From the NCBI RefSeq assembly GCF_003076455.1, contig NZ_CP020918.1, forward strand, positions 868,001 to 932,000: 64,000 nucleotides of DNA, given 5' to 3'. Every line of letters starts with the position of its first letter. Positions within the stretch are counted from its first letter, which is position 1. The translations under genes were made by a program, and so were the position numbers. Shown here piece after piece: positions 52,865 through 62,006 of this stretch. Source of the DNA: Flavobacterium faecale. Its GTDB lineage: Bacteria; Bacteroidota; Bacteroidia; Flavobacteriales; Flavobacteriaceae. Under the pieces are notes generated by a model, which did not search any database, was not told the origin of the DNA, and was given only the letters and a program-made list of their open reading frames with translations.

Positions 52865-53716
52865 TTACTCTTTATTTTTAAAATTAGTCATCATTTCTAA
52901 AGCAGAAATATGGGGTCTTCCCGCTGCTTTCTCATAATCCGAAGGAACATCGTTGGCTCCCATTCTAATTCCTTCATAGATTCCTGCGATCACTGTTCCC
53001 ATAAAATCGCCTAACTCGGATTTTCTTTCTGTTGCGTAGTCCGCTACAGAAACGGAATTGTAAACCAAATCAGTTCCAAAAACCGTATTTATGTCGGCTG
53101 CCAATTGGGCTTGGGTTATGCCGTTGCCAACCAAATTATATATTTGTCCGTTGTGTTGGTCTTCCACTAGCATTTTCGCGTAAGCGTAACCCAGCTCTTG
53201 CCTACTCGTATATGTACATTTGCCTTCACCCGCACAATTACGAATTTCGCCGTCTTTTTTATAGGTGTCTATATATTCCAAATCAGGCTCGATGTAGATT
53301 CCGTTGCGACCAATAACCCAAGACAATCCAGATTCTTGTACGTCTCTTTCGGTTTGTCTATTGGTTTGAACAATTGGGCTAAAAGCGTTGTTTTCTTCGG
53401 CACCTACAATACTAGTGTACACGATTTTTTGAACTCCTGCGCTTTTTGCGGCTTCGATCACATTGCGGTGTTGCTCGATTCTTTTTTGTGGTTCGTCCAT
53501 GCCCGAAACGAGTAAAACGGTAGTTACACCTTGTAAGGCTGCATCAAATTCTGCGCGATTGTTGTAGTCTCCTTTTCGAACTTCGACTCCTAAATGGGTT
53601 GCTTTTTCGACTGTTCGGGCAATGGCGATGACGTTTTCTTTTCCGATTAGGTTACTTAAATGTTTGACGATGGAAGCACCTAAATATCCACTTGCTGATG
53701 TTACTGCTATTTTCAT
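52865..53716 (-). CDS. NmrA/QorB-like NAD(P)-binding oxidoreductase
   Basis: 283 residues from the ATG at 53716 (MKIAVTSASGYLGASIVKHL); a 15-codon upstream extension lacks sense. Atypical SDR: glycine motif TSASGYLG (5-12), no YxxxK catalytic set. The layout (YTSIVGAEENNAFSPIVQTNRQTERDVQESGLSWVIGRNGIYIE) matches the NAD(P)H:quinone oxidoreductase type 2 (QorB) group within the NmrA-like family. Convergent with the SDR at 51988. Confidence 0.87.
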   Translation of the reverse strand: MKIAVTSASGYLGASIVKHLSNLIGKENVIAIARTVEKATHLGVEVRKGDYNNRAEFDAALQGVTTVLLVSGMDEPQKRIEQHRNVIEAAKSAGVQKIVYTSIVGAEENNAFSPIVQTNRQTERDVQESGLSWVIGRNGIYIEPDLEYIDTYKKDGEIRNCAGEGKCTYTSRQELGYAYAKMLVEDQHNGQIYNLVGNGITQAQLAADINTVFGTDLVYNSVSVADYATERKSELGDFMGTVIAGIYEGIRMGANDVPSDYEKAAGRPHISALEMMTNFKNKE

Positions 53717-53756
53717 ATTACGTTGTATTATAGGGGTTCTAAAATTAAAAAAAAGG

Positions 53757-53971
53757 GACACAAATTACACGAATTGTCACGAATTATAAGGGCTTAAATT
53801 ATTACACGAATTTTTAGCTTTATTGGGCTAAAAAAAGCCGGACACGTATTGTTATTACTTTCATTATGCTGAAAAAGTTAGACACTAATTACACAAATTA
53901 TCACGAATTATCTGGACTTAAAATAATTGCACGAATTTTTAGCTTTATTGGGCTGAAAAGGTCGGATACGT
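53757..53971. repeat. Two direct copies of a CACGAATT-type repeat
   Basis: Copy A (53757-53848) and copy B (53881-53971) are about 92 bases each and 124 bases apart, sharing ATTACAC/A-AATT, TCACGAATTAT, CACGAATTTTTAGC and TTTATTGGGCT. A CCCGA-AGCG-TCGGG hairpin (53972-53985), the same as hairpin 2 of the structured repeat, is joined to the end of copy B. The rest of the 392-base gap (53717-54108) shows nothing else. Confidence 0.7.
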
Positions 53972-54108
53972 CCCGAAGCGTCGGGAGCACGAATTTTTTC
54001 AGTTGATTTTATATCAATAATCGAATTCAAAATTCTATTACAAAGATGACTGTTTTCTGCTTTGTGGTTTATATCAATCTTTGGCAAATAATGGTAAATC
54101 TGAGACTG

Positions 54109-54774
54109 TTATTCTGTTTGTGAAATTGCTTGTTCTATCTGAAGTTGTGCCATGTCTATAATTCGATTGTTGCCGGTTGGTTTTAATATCGACAATTCTG
54201 TACAGGCGAGTACTACTGGCAAACTTTCGCTGTATTTGTTTAGTATCGAATGGTAGGACGCTATCAAATCTGGGGTTTCGGTTTCGGCATAAGTTTGATT
54301 GCGAAATTCATCTATAAACAAACGGTCTTCTTGTGATGGAAGTCGAACTTCTATTCCTTTGGCGTTGAAATGCGTACGTATGTAATTCGATTCCATAGAA
54401 TGAAGCGAACCAAATAGAACAATGGTACTCCACTCCTGCTCTATTATTTTCTCAACTGCTAAAGTTAGCGGATGAAGGATTTTTTTCTGAATCACTATGC
54501 GGTCAATGGTTTCATGTAGCGTTATATTCGGAATCAAAATGGTAGTAATGGCTAACTTTTCGAGCTCGTCAATATACGTTTGAACAACAGTATCCAAAGC
54601 TTCTGAAGTATTAGGCAAAAGCGGATTGATTGTATCAAAATCGGCATTAAGCATCACAAACGGAAAAGTGCTGTATCCGCCTTTTTTCTGATTATACAAT
54701 CGGTTTAGCTCCTTGATGTAATACAAAGTAGAGCGACTTCCCAATCCCAATAGTCCAACGGTTGCTTTGCTCAT
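54109..54774 (-). CDS. Aspartate/glutamate racemase-fold protein
   Basis: 221 residues. The start VGLLGLGSRSTLYYIKELN is that of the Asp/Glu/hydantoin racemase family. The second catalytic Cys is kept (C191 in LACTELSIL), but the first is missing: IPNITLHE (81-88) has Pro where the usual C-N-T-x-H would put Cys. A one-base-acid racemase or a non-racemising member is likely. It starts 3 bases after egtD and so is part of the ergothioneine operon; whether it acts on a related amino acid is unknown. Confidence 0.82.
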   Translation of the reverse strand: MSKATVGLLGLGSRSTLYYIKELNRLYNQKKGGYSTFPFVMLNADFDTINPLLPNTSEALDTVVQTYIDELEKLAITTILIPNITLHETIDRIVIQKKILHPLTLAVEKIIEQEWSTIVLFGSLHSMESNYIRTHFNAKGIEVRLPSQEDRLFIDEFRNQTYAETETPDLIASYHSILNKYSESLPVVLACTELSILKPTGNNRIIDMAQLQIEQAISQTE

Positions 54775-54777
54775 TTT

Positions 54778-55776
54778 TTACTTTCTCGTTAAAATATAAT
54801 CGGCAAAATAGTTTTTACTGTCCAAAATTTTAGTTTCAATGCTAAAATCGGTTTTCGCAATAATTTGCGCCATCAAAACATCGTTGTACTTTCTCGAAAT
54901 TTCGGTATGGATTTTTTCACCTGCTTCAAATTCAAAACTTTGTGCTAATGCTTTTATCGTCACTTTTTGTTTGATGGTGCTTACAATAGCGCTTCTTGCA
55001 ATACCTTCATCTTCATCGTATTCCGGTAGATGCTGAAAATTATTTCGATTAAAATCTCCACCCAAATCATGATTGATTCGCTCCAAAAGATTGAGGTTGA
55101 AATTGGCTGTCACGCCCTTGCTATCATTATAGGCTGGCAAAACAATTTCTTTGGCTTTGATTAAATCAACACCAATCAATAATTTGTCGCCTACCTGAAG
55201 ATTGGCTCCCAAATTATAGACAAATTCGGCCGCCATAGCATCACTCATATTCCCGATATTCGAACCCAAAAACAAAATAACTTTGGGTTTTCTATTCTCT
55301 TTCAAAGATGCCAATACTTCAAAATAATCGCCTTGCTGGGTTCGTACACTAACATTTGGTAATTCTAGCGCTAGATTTGCTTCTAATAAGGTGAGCGCAT
55401 TCGACGAAAAATCGATTGGTACATAATCAAAATTGTATTTTTGAGCCTCCAAAACTTTCAGTAATTCTTTGGTTTTCATGCCGTCACCAGCCCCGAGTTC
55501 GATTAATTCGAAATACGAATTTGGGTCGATACCAAAACCTTCAATCAATTCCTGCGTTTTATTCTTGAAAATATCGTGTTCCGAACGTGTCAAATAATAC
55601 TCCGGCAAATTCATGATTTCGACAAAGAGTGCGTCTCCTATTTTATCATAAAAATATTTTGACGACAGCGTTTTTGGACTTTCACTCAAGCCTTTTTGAA
55701 CATCATTTTTGAAGGTTTCAAGGAAACTTTCTTCCGTTGACTGCTTCGTTTGTACTGTATCTGTTATCGTTTGCAT
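54778..55776 (-). CDS. egtD: L-histidine N-alpha-methyltransferase (EgtD)
   Basis: 332 residues. Makes hercynine (trimethylhistidine) from histidine and S-adenosylmethionine, the first step to ergothioneine. Motifs include LSSKYFYDKIGDALFVEIMNLPEYYLTRSEHDI (about 40-70), the SAM site ELGAGDGMKT (about 93-102), and LGSNIGNMS. The gene lies 4 bases after egtB on the same strand. Confidence 0.94.
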   Translation of the reverse strand: MQTITDTVQTKQSTEESFLETFKNDVQKGLSESPKTLSSKYFYDKIGDALFVEIMNLPEYYLTRSEHDIFKNKTQELIEGFGIDPNSYFELIELGAGDGMKTKELLKVLEAQKYNFDYVPIDFSSNALTLLEANLALELPNVSVRTQQGDYFEVLASLKENRKPKVILFLGSNIGNMSDAMAAEFVYNLGANLQVGDKLLIGVDLIKAKEIVLPAYNDSKGVTANFNLNLLERINHDLGGDFNRNNFQHLPEYDEDEGIARSAIVSTIKQKVTIKALAQSFEFEAGEKIHTEISRKYNDVLMAQIIAKTDFSIETKILDSKNYFADYILTRK

Positions 55777-55780
55777 GATC

Positions 55781-56929
55781 TTATTTAGCTAATCGGATTC
55801 CGGTGAATTGCCATCTTTCCGTTGGGTTAAAAAAATTGCGATAAGTCGGTCGGCTGTGTTCTTTTGACGTCGCCACCGATGCGCCTCGCAATACCATTTT
55901 GTTACTCATAAATTTTCCGTTGTATTCGCCAACGGCACCATTTTCTTTTTTGAAATTTGGATACGCCAAGTAAGCACTATTTGTCCATTCCCAGCGTTTG
56001 CCCCAATCTAGTTTTGCTGCGGCGATTTCCCATTCAAATTCGGTTGGCAAACGCATGCATTTCCATTCCGCAAAGGCGTTCGCTTCAAAATAATTGATAT
56101 GGCTTAAAACAGCATTTACATCTACTTTTTGCAAGCCAGCAAGGGTATAATTGTACCATTCACCTTCTATTTTGTGCCAATAGAGTGGCGCAATTATTTG
56201 GTTTGAATTGACCCAAGACCAACCTTCGTCAAGCCAAAGGTTAAAATCGGTATAGCCTCCTTTTTCTATAAAATCGATATGATCACCATTCGTAACCAGA
56301 AAATTATTGATTTCGAAATCGGCTACATATACCTTATGTACACCCAACTCGTTATCATAGCAAAAATCGGTTCCTTGATATCCAATTTCGTACATTCCAG
56401 CTTCGATTTTTATCGAATTTGACTCCGAATTTGTATCGGCAACCAAATTATAATTTTCGTTAAAAACAGGAAAAATAGGATTGTGTCCCAACATGTATTT
56501 CACATCGGTAATCAATAATTCTTGGTGTTGTTGCTCGTGGTTTAGTCCCAAAACGACCAAATCAAGTATTTTTGGGTCGTTTTCCTTTTCTAATAATTCA
56601 AGCATTTTGGTATCCACATAAGTACGGTATTCCAAAATTTCGTCGGTACTCGGTCGCGACATATTACCTCTGTTGGTTTGCAAAATTCGAGTACCTACGT
56701 TGTTGTAATAACTATTGAATAGAAAATTGAAATCGGGGCTGAATTCTTTATAATTTTCGAACTGATTTTTGAGGATAAAAGTCTCAAAAAACCAAGTCGT
56801 ATGTGCCAAATGCCATTTGGGCGGACTTGCAAATTGCACTACTTGAATCGAATAATCTTCTACTTGCAAATGACTACAAAAGTTGATTGTATCTTGTCGA
56901 ACTTGTTTGTATTTATTGGTAATATTCAT
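55781..56929 (-). CDS. egtB: Hercynine oxygenase / sulfoxide synthase (EgtB)
   Basis: 382 residues. Iron enzyme joining a thiol (Cys or gamma-Glu-Cys) to hercynine with oxygen. The N-terminal DinB-like domain has the iron ligands H43 (WHLAHTTWFFE), H131 and H135 (NHEQQHQE); the C-terminal part is the formylglycine-enzyme-type fold with RLPTEFEWEIAA, GKRWEWTNS and the end RPTYRNFFNPTERWQFTGIRLA. Promoter-proximal gene of egtB-egtD-racemase. No egtA, egtC or egtE homolog is in the window, so the last lyase step must be done elsewhere or spontaneously. Confidence 0.93.
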   Translation of the reverse strand: MNITNKYKQVRQDTINFCSHLQVEDYSIQVVQFASPPKWHLAHTTWFFETFILKNQFENYKEFSPDFNFLFNSYYNNVGTRILQTNRGNMSRPSTDEILEYRTYVDTKMLELLEKENDPKILDLVVLGLNHEQQHQELLITDVKYMLGHNPIFPVFNENYNLVADTNSESNSIKIEAGMYEIGYQGTDFCYDNELGVHKVYVADFEINNFLVTNGDHIDFIEKGGYTDFNLWLDEGWSWVNSNQIIAPLYWHKIEGEWYNYTLAGLQKVDVNAVLSHINYFEANAFAEWKCMRLPTEFEWEIAAAKLDWGKRWEWTNSAYLAYPNFKKENGAVGEYNGKFMSNKMVLRGASVATSKEHSRPTYRNFFNPTERWQFTGIRLAK

Positions 56930-57182
56930 TCGATTCTAGAAGTTTAAAAGATTAATTGCCCAAGCAAGTTACAAAAACGGCCTTAAATAGAATGCCTTTT
57001 TGTGCCTTTTGCTGTTGCAACTCAAGCAAAATTATAAAATTGGAAGCTTTTAAATTACCAACATTTCGGTAATAACTTTCATAATTACACTGTAAAAGGA
57101 AGCTAGTAAAACTTCTGTTACTACTCAAAATAAACTTGCATCCCATTATATTCAAAGTTATTCTTAACCAAGAATAATTGTT

Positions 57183-57791
57183 TTATTTTCGAAATTCAAA
57201 AATTTTATTTTTTACGAATGGTAATCGGATGATGAAACCCAGTCCCACAATTATTCCGTAAATAAGCCAAGTTTTTTCGAGAAGTAGTACGTGTAGTAAA
57301 CTCAAAATAATGGCTGCGTAAGCATAGGTTTGAATCTTTTTCCAGTTCTTTTTTAATTTCTTCATCGCTTTTCTATTCGAAGTAAAAAACAACGGAATCA
57401 AAATCAATACAGCTATGAAACCTGCTATATAATTGGCTTCGGTAAAGGTTTCTGCAAATCCTTCGGCCCAAATAAAGATAATAAAATGAATAAAACTCCA
57501 AACTGCTGCTGCGATACCCATGGCTTGGCGCACAAATAAATTGTTGACTCCAAACAGGATAAAAAAGGGCGTACAAGTAAGCACGGCGGTCATCCACCTA
57601 ATGGCAAATTCTCCTGAGATATGGTACAGCATTTCTAGGGAAGACTTCCCTTCGCCAGCGGTTCCTTCTACCAAATTAATCGAAAAACCATCGGAGAAGT
57701 TTAGGGTAACCAAGTTTAAAAGCGGGATGATTGGCAAAACACCAATTAGTGCGACTATCATCCAACCATAATTTTTTTTAATAAAACTCAT
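57183..57791 (-). CDS. Ferric reductase-like membrane protein (MsrQ-like)
   Basis: 202 residues from the ATG at 57791 (MSFIKKNYGWMIVALIG), chosen over one ten codons upstream that would overlap the preceding gene. Six hydrophobic segments with RWMTAVLTCTPFFILFG and RQAMGIAAAVWSFIHFIIFIW recall the haem-binding ferric reductase-like domain of MsrQ/YedZ. No MsrP gene is adjacent. Last gene of a three-gene run. Confidence 0.8.
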   Translation of the reverse strand: MSFIKKNYGWMIVALIGVLPIIPLLNLVTLNFSDGFSINLVEGTAGEGKSSLEMLYHISGEFAIRWMTAVLTCTPFFILFGVNNLFVRQAMGIAAAVWSFIHFIIFIWAEGFAETFTEANYIAGFIAVLILIPLFFTSNRKAMKKLKKNWKKIQTYAYAAIILSLLHVLLLEKTWLIYGIIVGLGFIIRLPFVKNKIFEFRK

Positions 57792-57801
57792 TTGCTGCTT
57801 C

Positions 57802-58179
57802 TTAGTACATTTTGTTAGCATTCAATGCCGTTTTGGGAATTTGCTGAATGCTGTCCCAGTGCTCCACTATTTTTCCATCCTCAGAAAAACGAAAGAAATC
57901 CATTGTGACATACTCGTCCTCATCTGGCCAAACTTGATGCGTGTGTAGCGCAACCAAATCACCTTCGGCAATGGTGCGAACGAATTCAATGGTTTTTACA
58001 GGGAACTCTTTTTGCATTCTCTCAAAATAAGCTATAAATGCCTGAGGCCCATCACCCACCATTGGATTGTGCTGAATATAATCTTCGCCCACATATAAGG
58101 CGACCGCCTGAACGGGGTTTCCCTCGTATGCCATTTTGTAAAAAGCAATGGCATTTTGTTTATTTTGATCTAAATTCAT
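57802..58179 (-). CDS. SnoaL-like / NTF2-fold protein
   Basis: 125 residues with the pattern AIAFYKMAYEGNPVQAVALYVGEDYIQHNPMVGDG of the SnoaL-like polyketide cyclase family (predicted SnoaL-like aldol condensation enzymes). It likely binds a small organic molecule; the true activity is unknown. It is translated 4 bases after the zinc-ribbon gene and 10 before the membrane protein gene. Confidence 0.87.
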   Translation of the reverse strand: MNLDQNKQNAIAFYKMAYEGNPVQAVALYVGEDYIQHNPMVGDGPQAFIAYFERMQKEFPVKTIEFVRTIAEGDLVALHTHQVWPDEDEYVTMDFFRFSEDGKIVEHWDSIQQIPKTALNANKMY

Positions 58180-58183
58180 ACTC

Positions 58184-58381
58184 TTATTTATTTGATTTAA
58201 AAGCTTCTAGTTCTTTTTCTAAAGCTTCGGCTTTTGACTTGAATTTTTCCATCGCATTTTTTAATTGACCTATTTTTTTGATCAATTCTTCATCTTGAAT
58301 GGGTAGAAAAGTTACTTCTCCGTTAACTTCTTTAATTTTAGAATTGTTGCCACAGGTTGGGCAAACTGCTACTTGACTCAT
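58184..58381 (-). CDS. Small zinc-ribbon coiled-coil protein
   Basis: 65 residues. C7-P-T-C10 near the start (VAVCPTCGNNSKI) is half a zinc ribbon; residues 30-65 form a Lys/Glu coiled coil (IKKIGQLKNAMEKFKSKAEALEKELEAFK). Tight spacing to the next gene supports it as a real gene. Function unknown. Confidence 0.65.
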   Translation of the reverse strand: MSQVAVCPTCGNNSKIKEVNGEVTFLPIQDEELIKKIGQLKNAMEKFKSKAEALEKELEAFKSNK

Positions 58382-58630
58382 GTTTTTTAATTTATTTTAT
58401 ACAAAGTTCTTTTTATTTAATCATTTTATAAAGGTAAATCCTCGGTTGAAAATGGTAAATATGCGACTGAACTTATTTTATGGTAATGAGTACTATTAAT
58501 CTGCAACTAAGCTCGTGCCTCTATAAATACAAGAAAATTTCACAGATGAAAATAAATGATCTGCTGAAATTAGTAAAATCTGCGTGCTAATTTTTAAGCA
58601 AATGACGCATAAAATGGTAAAATTGGGTTA

Positions 58631-59488
58631 CTACAAAGCTTTAAACTCTTTGGGAGTGAGATTGGTATGTTTTTTAAAAAATTTGGTAAAATTGGTTACC
58701 TCGTCAAAACCAACTGCAAAGGCAATTTCTTTAAGGCTATTATTCGAACTCACCATCGCTCTTTTGGTTTCGAGAATCACAAAATCGTCTATGAAATGTT
58801 TAGCGGTGTTCAAAGTGAATTCTTTGACTACTTGGTTTAAATGTTTGGTCGAAATAAACAATTTATTGGCGTAGTCTTTTACGTTGCGAGTGCTTGTATA
58901 ATGGTCTTCAACCAAGTTTTTGAACTGAATAAAAATAGCGTAATGGTTCGAATTGTTGTTTTCTAAGGTGTTATTAAACTGCCGTTCCAATCGCAATAAG
59001 TATAAGTTGAGTAAAGCAGCAACTATGTTTTCTTTGGCGTACTGGTTTTCGTTTTTTACCTCTACGATTAATTGGTCCAAAAAGATTCTATTTCCCGCTT
59101 CATTACTAAATATAGGCGACGAAATATGGTAATTGTACAAATGCGAAATCATATTTATCGAAGATTTCGAAAAGTGACTCACCACAAAATTTTCGGTAAA
59201 AATGATCAAATAGCCCTCATATTTTGCGTTTTTCTGAAAAGCATGTACTTGTCCTTTGGCAATTTTAAGCACTGTTCCTGCTTTTAAATCGTATTCTTTT
59301 AAATCTATTTGATGGGTACCCAATCCTTTGGTTACTAATAATAAAGCAAAAAAAGATATGCGATGCGGTTGCGTAGGATTGTGATCTACTATGTCTGGCA
59401 TTCTGGCGAATAAGTCCGCCAAATTCAAACACTCAAAATCTTTTGATTTCTCGACACTTTGAAATGATATATTGGGAATGTTTTTCAA
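58631..59488 (-). CDS. AraC-family transcriptional regulator
   Basis: 285 residues: N-terminal cupin (FALLLVTKGLGTHQIDLKEYDLKAGTVLKIAKGQVHAFQ) and C-terminal AraC domain (about 185-285, ending LKEIAFAVGFDEVTNFTKFFKKHTNLTPKEFK). It is upstream of the three-gene run on the same strand (249 bases away) and may control it or the divergent genes at 59753 onward. Confidence 0.92.
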   Translation of the reverse strand: MKNIPNISFQSVEKSKDFECLNLADLFARMPDIVDHNPTQPHRISFFALLLVTKGLGTHQIDLKEYDLKAGTVLKIAKGQVHAFQKNAKYEGYLIIFTENFVVSHFSKSSINMISHLYNYHISSPIFSNEAGNRIFLDQLIVEVKNENQYAKENIVAALLNLYLLRLERQFNNTLENNNSNHYAIFIQFKNLVEDHYTSTRNVKDYANKLFISTKHLNQVVKEFTLNTAKHFIDDFVILETKRAMVSSNNSLKEIAFAVGFDEVTNFTKFFKKHTNLTPKEFKAL

Positions 59489-59752
59489 CCGCTATTTTTT
59501 TGTGCAAATTACTAAAAATTGTGGCATTGAGGAATAGTACAAAAAGGATTAACAAAAGGTTTTGAAAGTTGCTTTTCGAAAATATAATTGACTACTTCCT
59601 ATATCAACAATCGATTTTTGGACCTTTTCGATCCCATAAAATGAATTAAAAGGAGATGGTTTGATGGATTTTGCTAAATTGTGCCCAAATTGAAAAGAGA
59701 ATTAACAGCATTGTTACATTCGATTGGGAGAAACATAAAAACAAGGCTTAAA

Positions 59753-60316
59753 ATGGAAGAGTATCTACAAAAATTTAATCTATTTACCAGTCAAGAAATC
59801 ACCCACTTCTTAGCTCTTTGTGAATACAAAACGATAAAAAAGAATGATTTTTTCTTGCAACAAGACGAAATTTGCGACAATCTATCTTATGTGGTTTCGG
59901 GAATTTTTCGGTCTTTTTATTATTCGAATGCTGACGACCAAATTACCTATTGCTTTACTTTTCAAAATAGTTTACTAATGGCGTACTCGTCATTTATATC
60001 TGGAAACAAATCTCAGGAAAACTTGCAAGCTATTTCCGATTCTGAGATTATTTCGATCCCAAAAAAGAAGTTGGAAGAGTTAGCCAAGTCAAATACCAAA
60101 TGGTTGGAGTTTTTAAAAATCATTGCAGAAAAAGAGTATGTTGATCTTGAGAGTTGGATTTTCAACCATCAAAAAGATAAGGCACAGCAACGTTACTTAG
60201 ATTTATTGAACAAGCAACCCAAACTGATACAAGAAATACCTTTGCAACACATTGCTTCCTATTTAGGAATTACCCAAAGGCATCTAAGCCGCATTAGGGC
60301 CAATATTACTTATTAG
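59753..60316 (+). CDS. Crp/Fnr-family regulator
   Basis: 187 residues from the ATG at 59753 (MEEYLQKFNLFTSQEI); the frame continues 24 codons upstream but that part has no family match. Cyclic-nucleotide-binding-type domain (KNDFFLQQDEICDNLSYVVSGIFRSFYY) and a C-terminal helix-turn-helix (LQHIASYLGITQRHLSRIRA). Of the small Bacteroidota Crp group without Fnr-type cysteines. It probably controls the SDR gene that starts 67 bases downstream. Confidence 0.91.
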   Translation: MEEYLQKFNLFTSQEITHFLALCEYKTIKKNDFFLQQDEICDNLSYVVSGIFRSFYYSNADDQITYCFTFQNSLLMAYSSFISGNKSQENLQAISDSEIISIPKKKLEELAKSNTKWLEFLKIIAEKEYVDLESWIFNHQKDKAQQRYLDLLNKQPKLIQEIPLQHIASYLGITQRHLSRIRANITY

Positions 60317-60383
60317 ACAAATGTCCTAGTCCTACTCTTTACGTCCTTCATAAATTTGCATATAACTTTAAAACAAAAAATAT

Positions 60384-60995
60384 ATGAAAACGATAATCTT
60401 AATAGGAGCAAACGGAAAAATGGGTCAAGCAGCATTAAGCGGCTTAGGAAAACACAAAGTAATCACTGCAGGACGTTCGGCTGCTGATTACGATTTTCAA
60501 GTAGACATCACAAGTGAGGAATCTTTAAGAAAGTTATACAAAGAGGTTGGACATTTTGACGCCGTAGTAAATACTGTTGGAGTTTGTGAATATGCTAATT
60601 TCACTGAAATGACCGAAGAACAATGGATGACTACCATTATGAGTAAAATGATGGGGCAAATTAATCTTGTACGTATTGGTCAAGAATACATTGCTGATAA
60701 AGGTTCGTTCACGCTAATTACAGGGATTTTAAATACAAAACCAATTCCGTTTGCAATTGCCGATGCAACTACAAGTGGCGCAATAGATACGTTTGTTAAA
60801 TGTGTAGCTTTTGAAATGCCTCGCGGTATTCGTATCAACTCTATAAATCCAACGGTTTTAGAAGAAGCTTGGGATGTTTATGGTGAAATGATGCCTGGAT
60901 TTGAACCTGTTCCTGGTAGATTAGTAGGGAAAGCTTTTGAGCGTTCAGTTGATGGTTTCATCACTGGTCAAGTACTTTTTGTTGATGCTTATTAA
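60384..60995 (+). CDS. Short-chain dehydrogenase, atypical
   Basis: 203 residues. Cofactor loop IGANGKMGQAAL (7-18). The usual YxxxK is absent: the position reads ADATTSGAIDTFVKCVAFE, as in the small SDR group lacking the catalytic Tyr. It may still be an oxidoreductase or only bind NAD(P). It follows the Crp/Fnr gene and is convergent with an AraC gene; compare the SDR/AraC pair at 36391-38273. Confidence 0.88.
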   Translation: MKTIILIGANGKMGQAALSGLGKHKVITAGRSAADYDFQVDITSEESLRKLYKEVGHFDAVVNTVGVCEYANFTEMTEEQWMTTIMSKMMGQINLVRIGQEYIADKGSFTLITGILNTKPIPFAIADATTSGAIDTFVKCVAFEMPRGIRINSINPTVLEEAWDVYGEMMPGFEPVPGRLVGKAFERSVDGFITGQVLFVDAY

Positions 60996-61011
60996 TCAAT
61001 ATTGAAAATAG

Positions 61012-61050
61012 AAAAAGGCGTTTGATATTTTAATCAAACGCCTTTTTTTT
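61012..61050. terminator. Bidirectional terminator
   Basis: Perfect 15-pair stem AAAAAGGCGTTTGAT (61012-61026) with ATCAAACGCCTTTTT (61033-61047), 6-base loop, T run after. It separates the convergent SDR and AraC genes. Confidence 0.93.
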
Positions 61051-61070
61051 GTTTATTTTAAATTTTAGGA

Positions 61071-62006
61071 TCAATTCAACTGCTTGCGATACGCCACAGG
61101 AGTTTGTCCTGTTTTGCTTTTGAATAATCGGCTAAAGTATTGCGGATATTCGAAACCTAAATTAAATGCTATCTCCGAAACGGAATTATTCGTATTAATC
61201 AATAAATTTTTAGCCTTTTCGATCATATAAAAATGAATATGGTCTTGCGTATTTTTACCGGTTTCCTTTTTCAATAAATCACTCAAATAACTGTCTGAAA
61301 GATGCAGTTTTTCGGCAAAATAATGCACCTTAGGCAAGCCATTCAAACGAATGTCTTCCGACTCAAAATAGCTCTTTAGTAAACCATTGAACTGACTAAG
61401 AACCGTTGTGTTTTGGGACTTTCGAGTCAAAAACTGCCTGTTGTAAAAACGTTTTATATAATTGAATAACAGTTCGATATTCGAAACCAAAACATCTTGA
61501 CTAAACTCATCTAGGTTTGCGCTATACTCTTCTTGGATTTTTAGAACAATACCATTTAGCGTTTGCTTTTCTTTATCCGAAATATGAAGCGCTTCGTTGG
61601 TGTCATAGCCAAAAAAACCATAGTCTGTCAATTTTTCCATTAATCCAGAACCACGTATTATATCCGGATGAAAATAAAGTGACCAGCCTTCCATTTCGCC
61701 TTTCTCGGATATATAATCGATCTCAATTACTTGATCTGGTCCTACTCCAAATAGTGCTCCTTCGGTAAAGTCAAAATAGTCTCGACCGTACTTAAATGCG
61801 TTCGAAGTTTTTGTTTTTAAAGTAATATTATAAAAAGGGACAGTCACTTTTTTATGCACCACTTCATCAGTAAAAGCAACTTTGGACAAATCTAAAACAG
61901 TAATTAAAGGATGACATGGTTTTTCATATTCTAAAACATCATGCAATTGACTAATCGTTTTAATCTTAAAAAATGTGCTTTTACTTTCTTCCTTTTTGTT
62001 TTCCAT
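61071..62006 (-). CDS. AraC-family transcriptional regulator (paralog)
   Basis: 311 residues with the same layout as the regulator at 37359-38273: shared LHDVLEYEKPCHPLITV, GWSLYFHPDIIR, NEALHIS and a C-terminal AraC domain (SEIAFNLGFEYPQYFSRLFKSKTGQTPVAYR). The near-identical recognition region suggests they may bind similar sites. It may regulate the adjacent SDR or the dehalogenase operon upstream. Confidence 0.92.
   Translation of the reverse strand: MENKKEESKSTFFKIKTISQLHDVLEYEKPCHPLITVLDLSKVAFTDEVVHKKVTVPFYNITLKTKTSNAFKYGRDYFDFTEGALFGVGPDQVIEIDYISEKGEMEGWSLYFHPDIIRGSGLMEKLTDYGFFGYDTNEALHISDKEKQTLNGIVLKIQEEYSANLDEFSQDVLVSNIELLFNYIKRFYNRQFLTRKSQNTTVLSQFNGLLKSYFESEDIRLNGLPKVHYFAEKLHLSDSYLSDLLKKETGKNTQDHIHFYMIEKAKNLLINTNNSVSEIAFNLGFEYPQYFSRLFKSKTGQTPVAYRKQLN

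Noticed and set aside
56952..57155. 67-codon minus-strand frame upstream of egtB
   Set aside because: No homology pattern or ribosome site seen, and it lies in AT-rich DNA that should hold the egt promoter.
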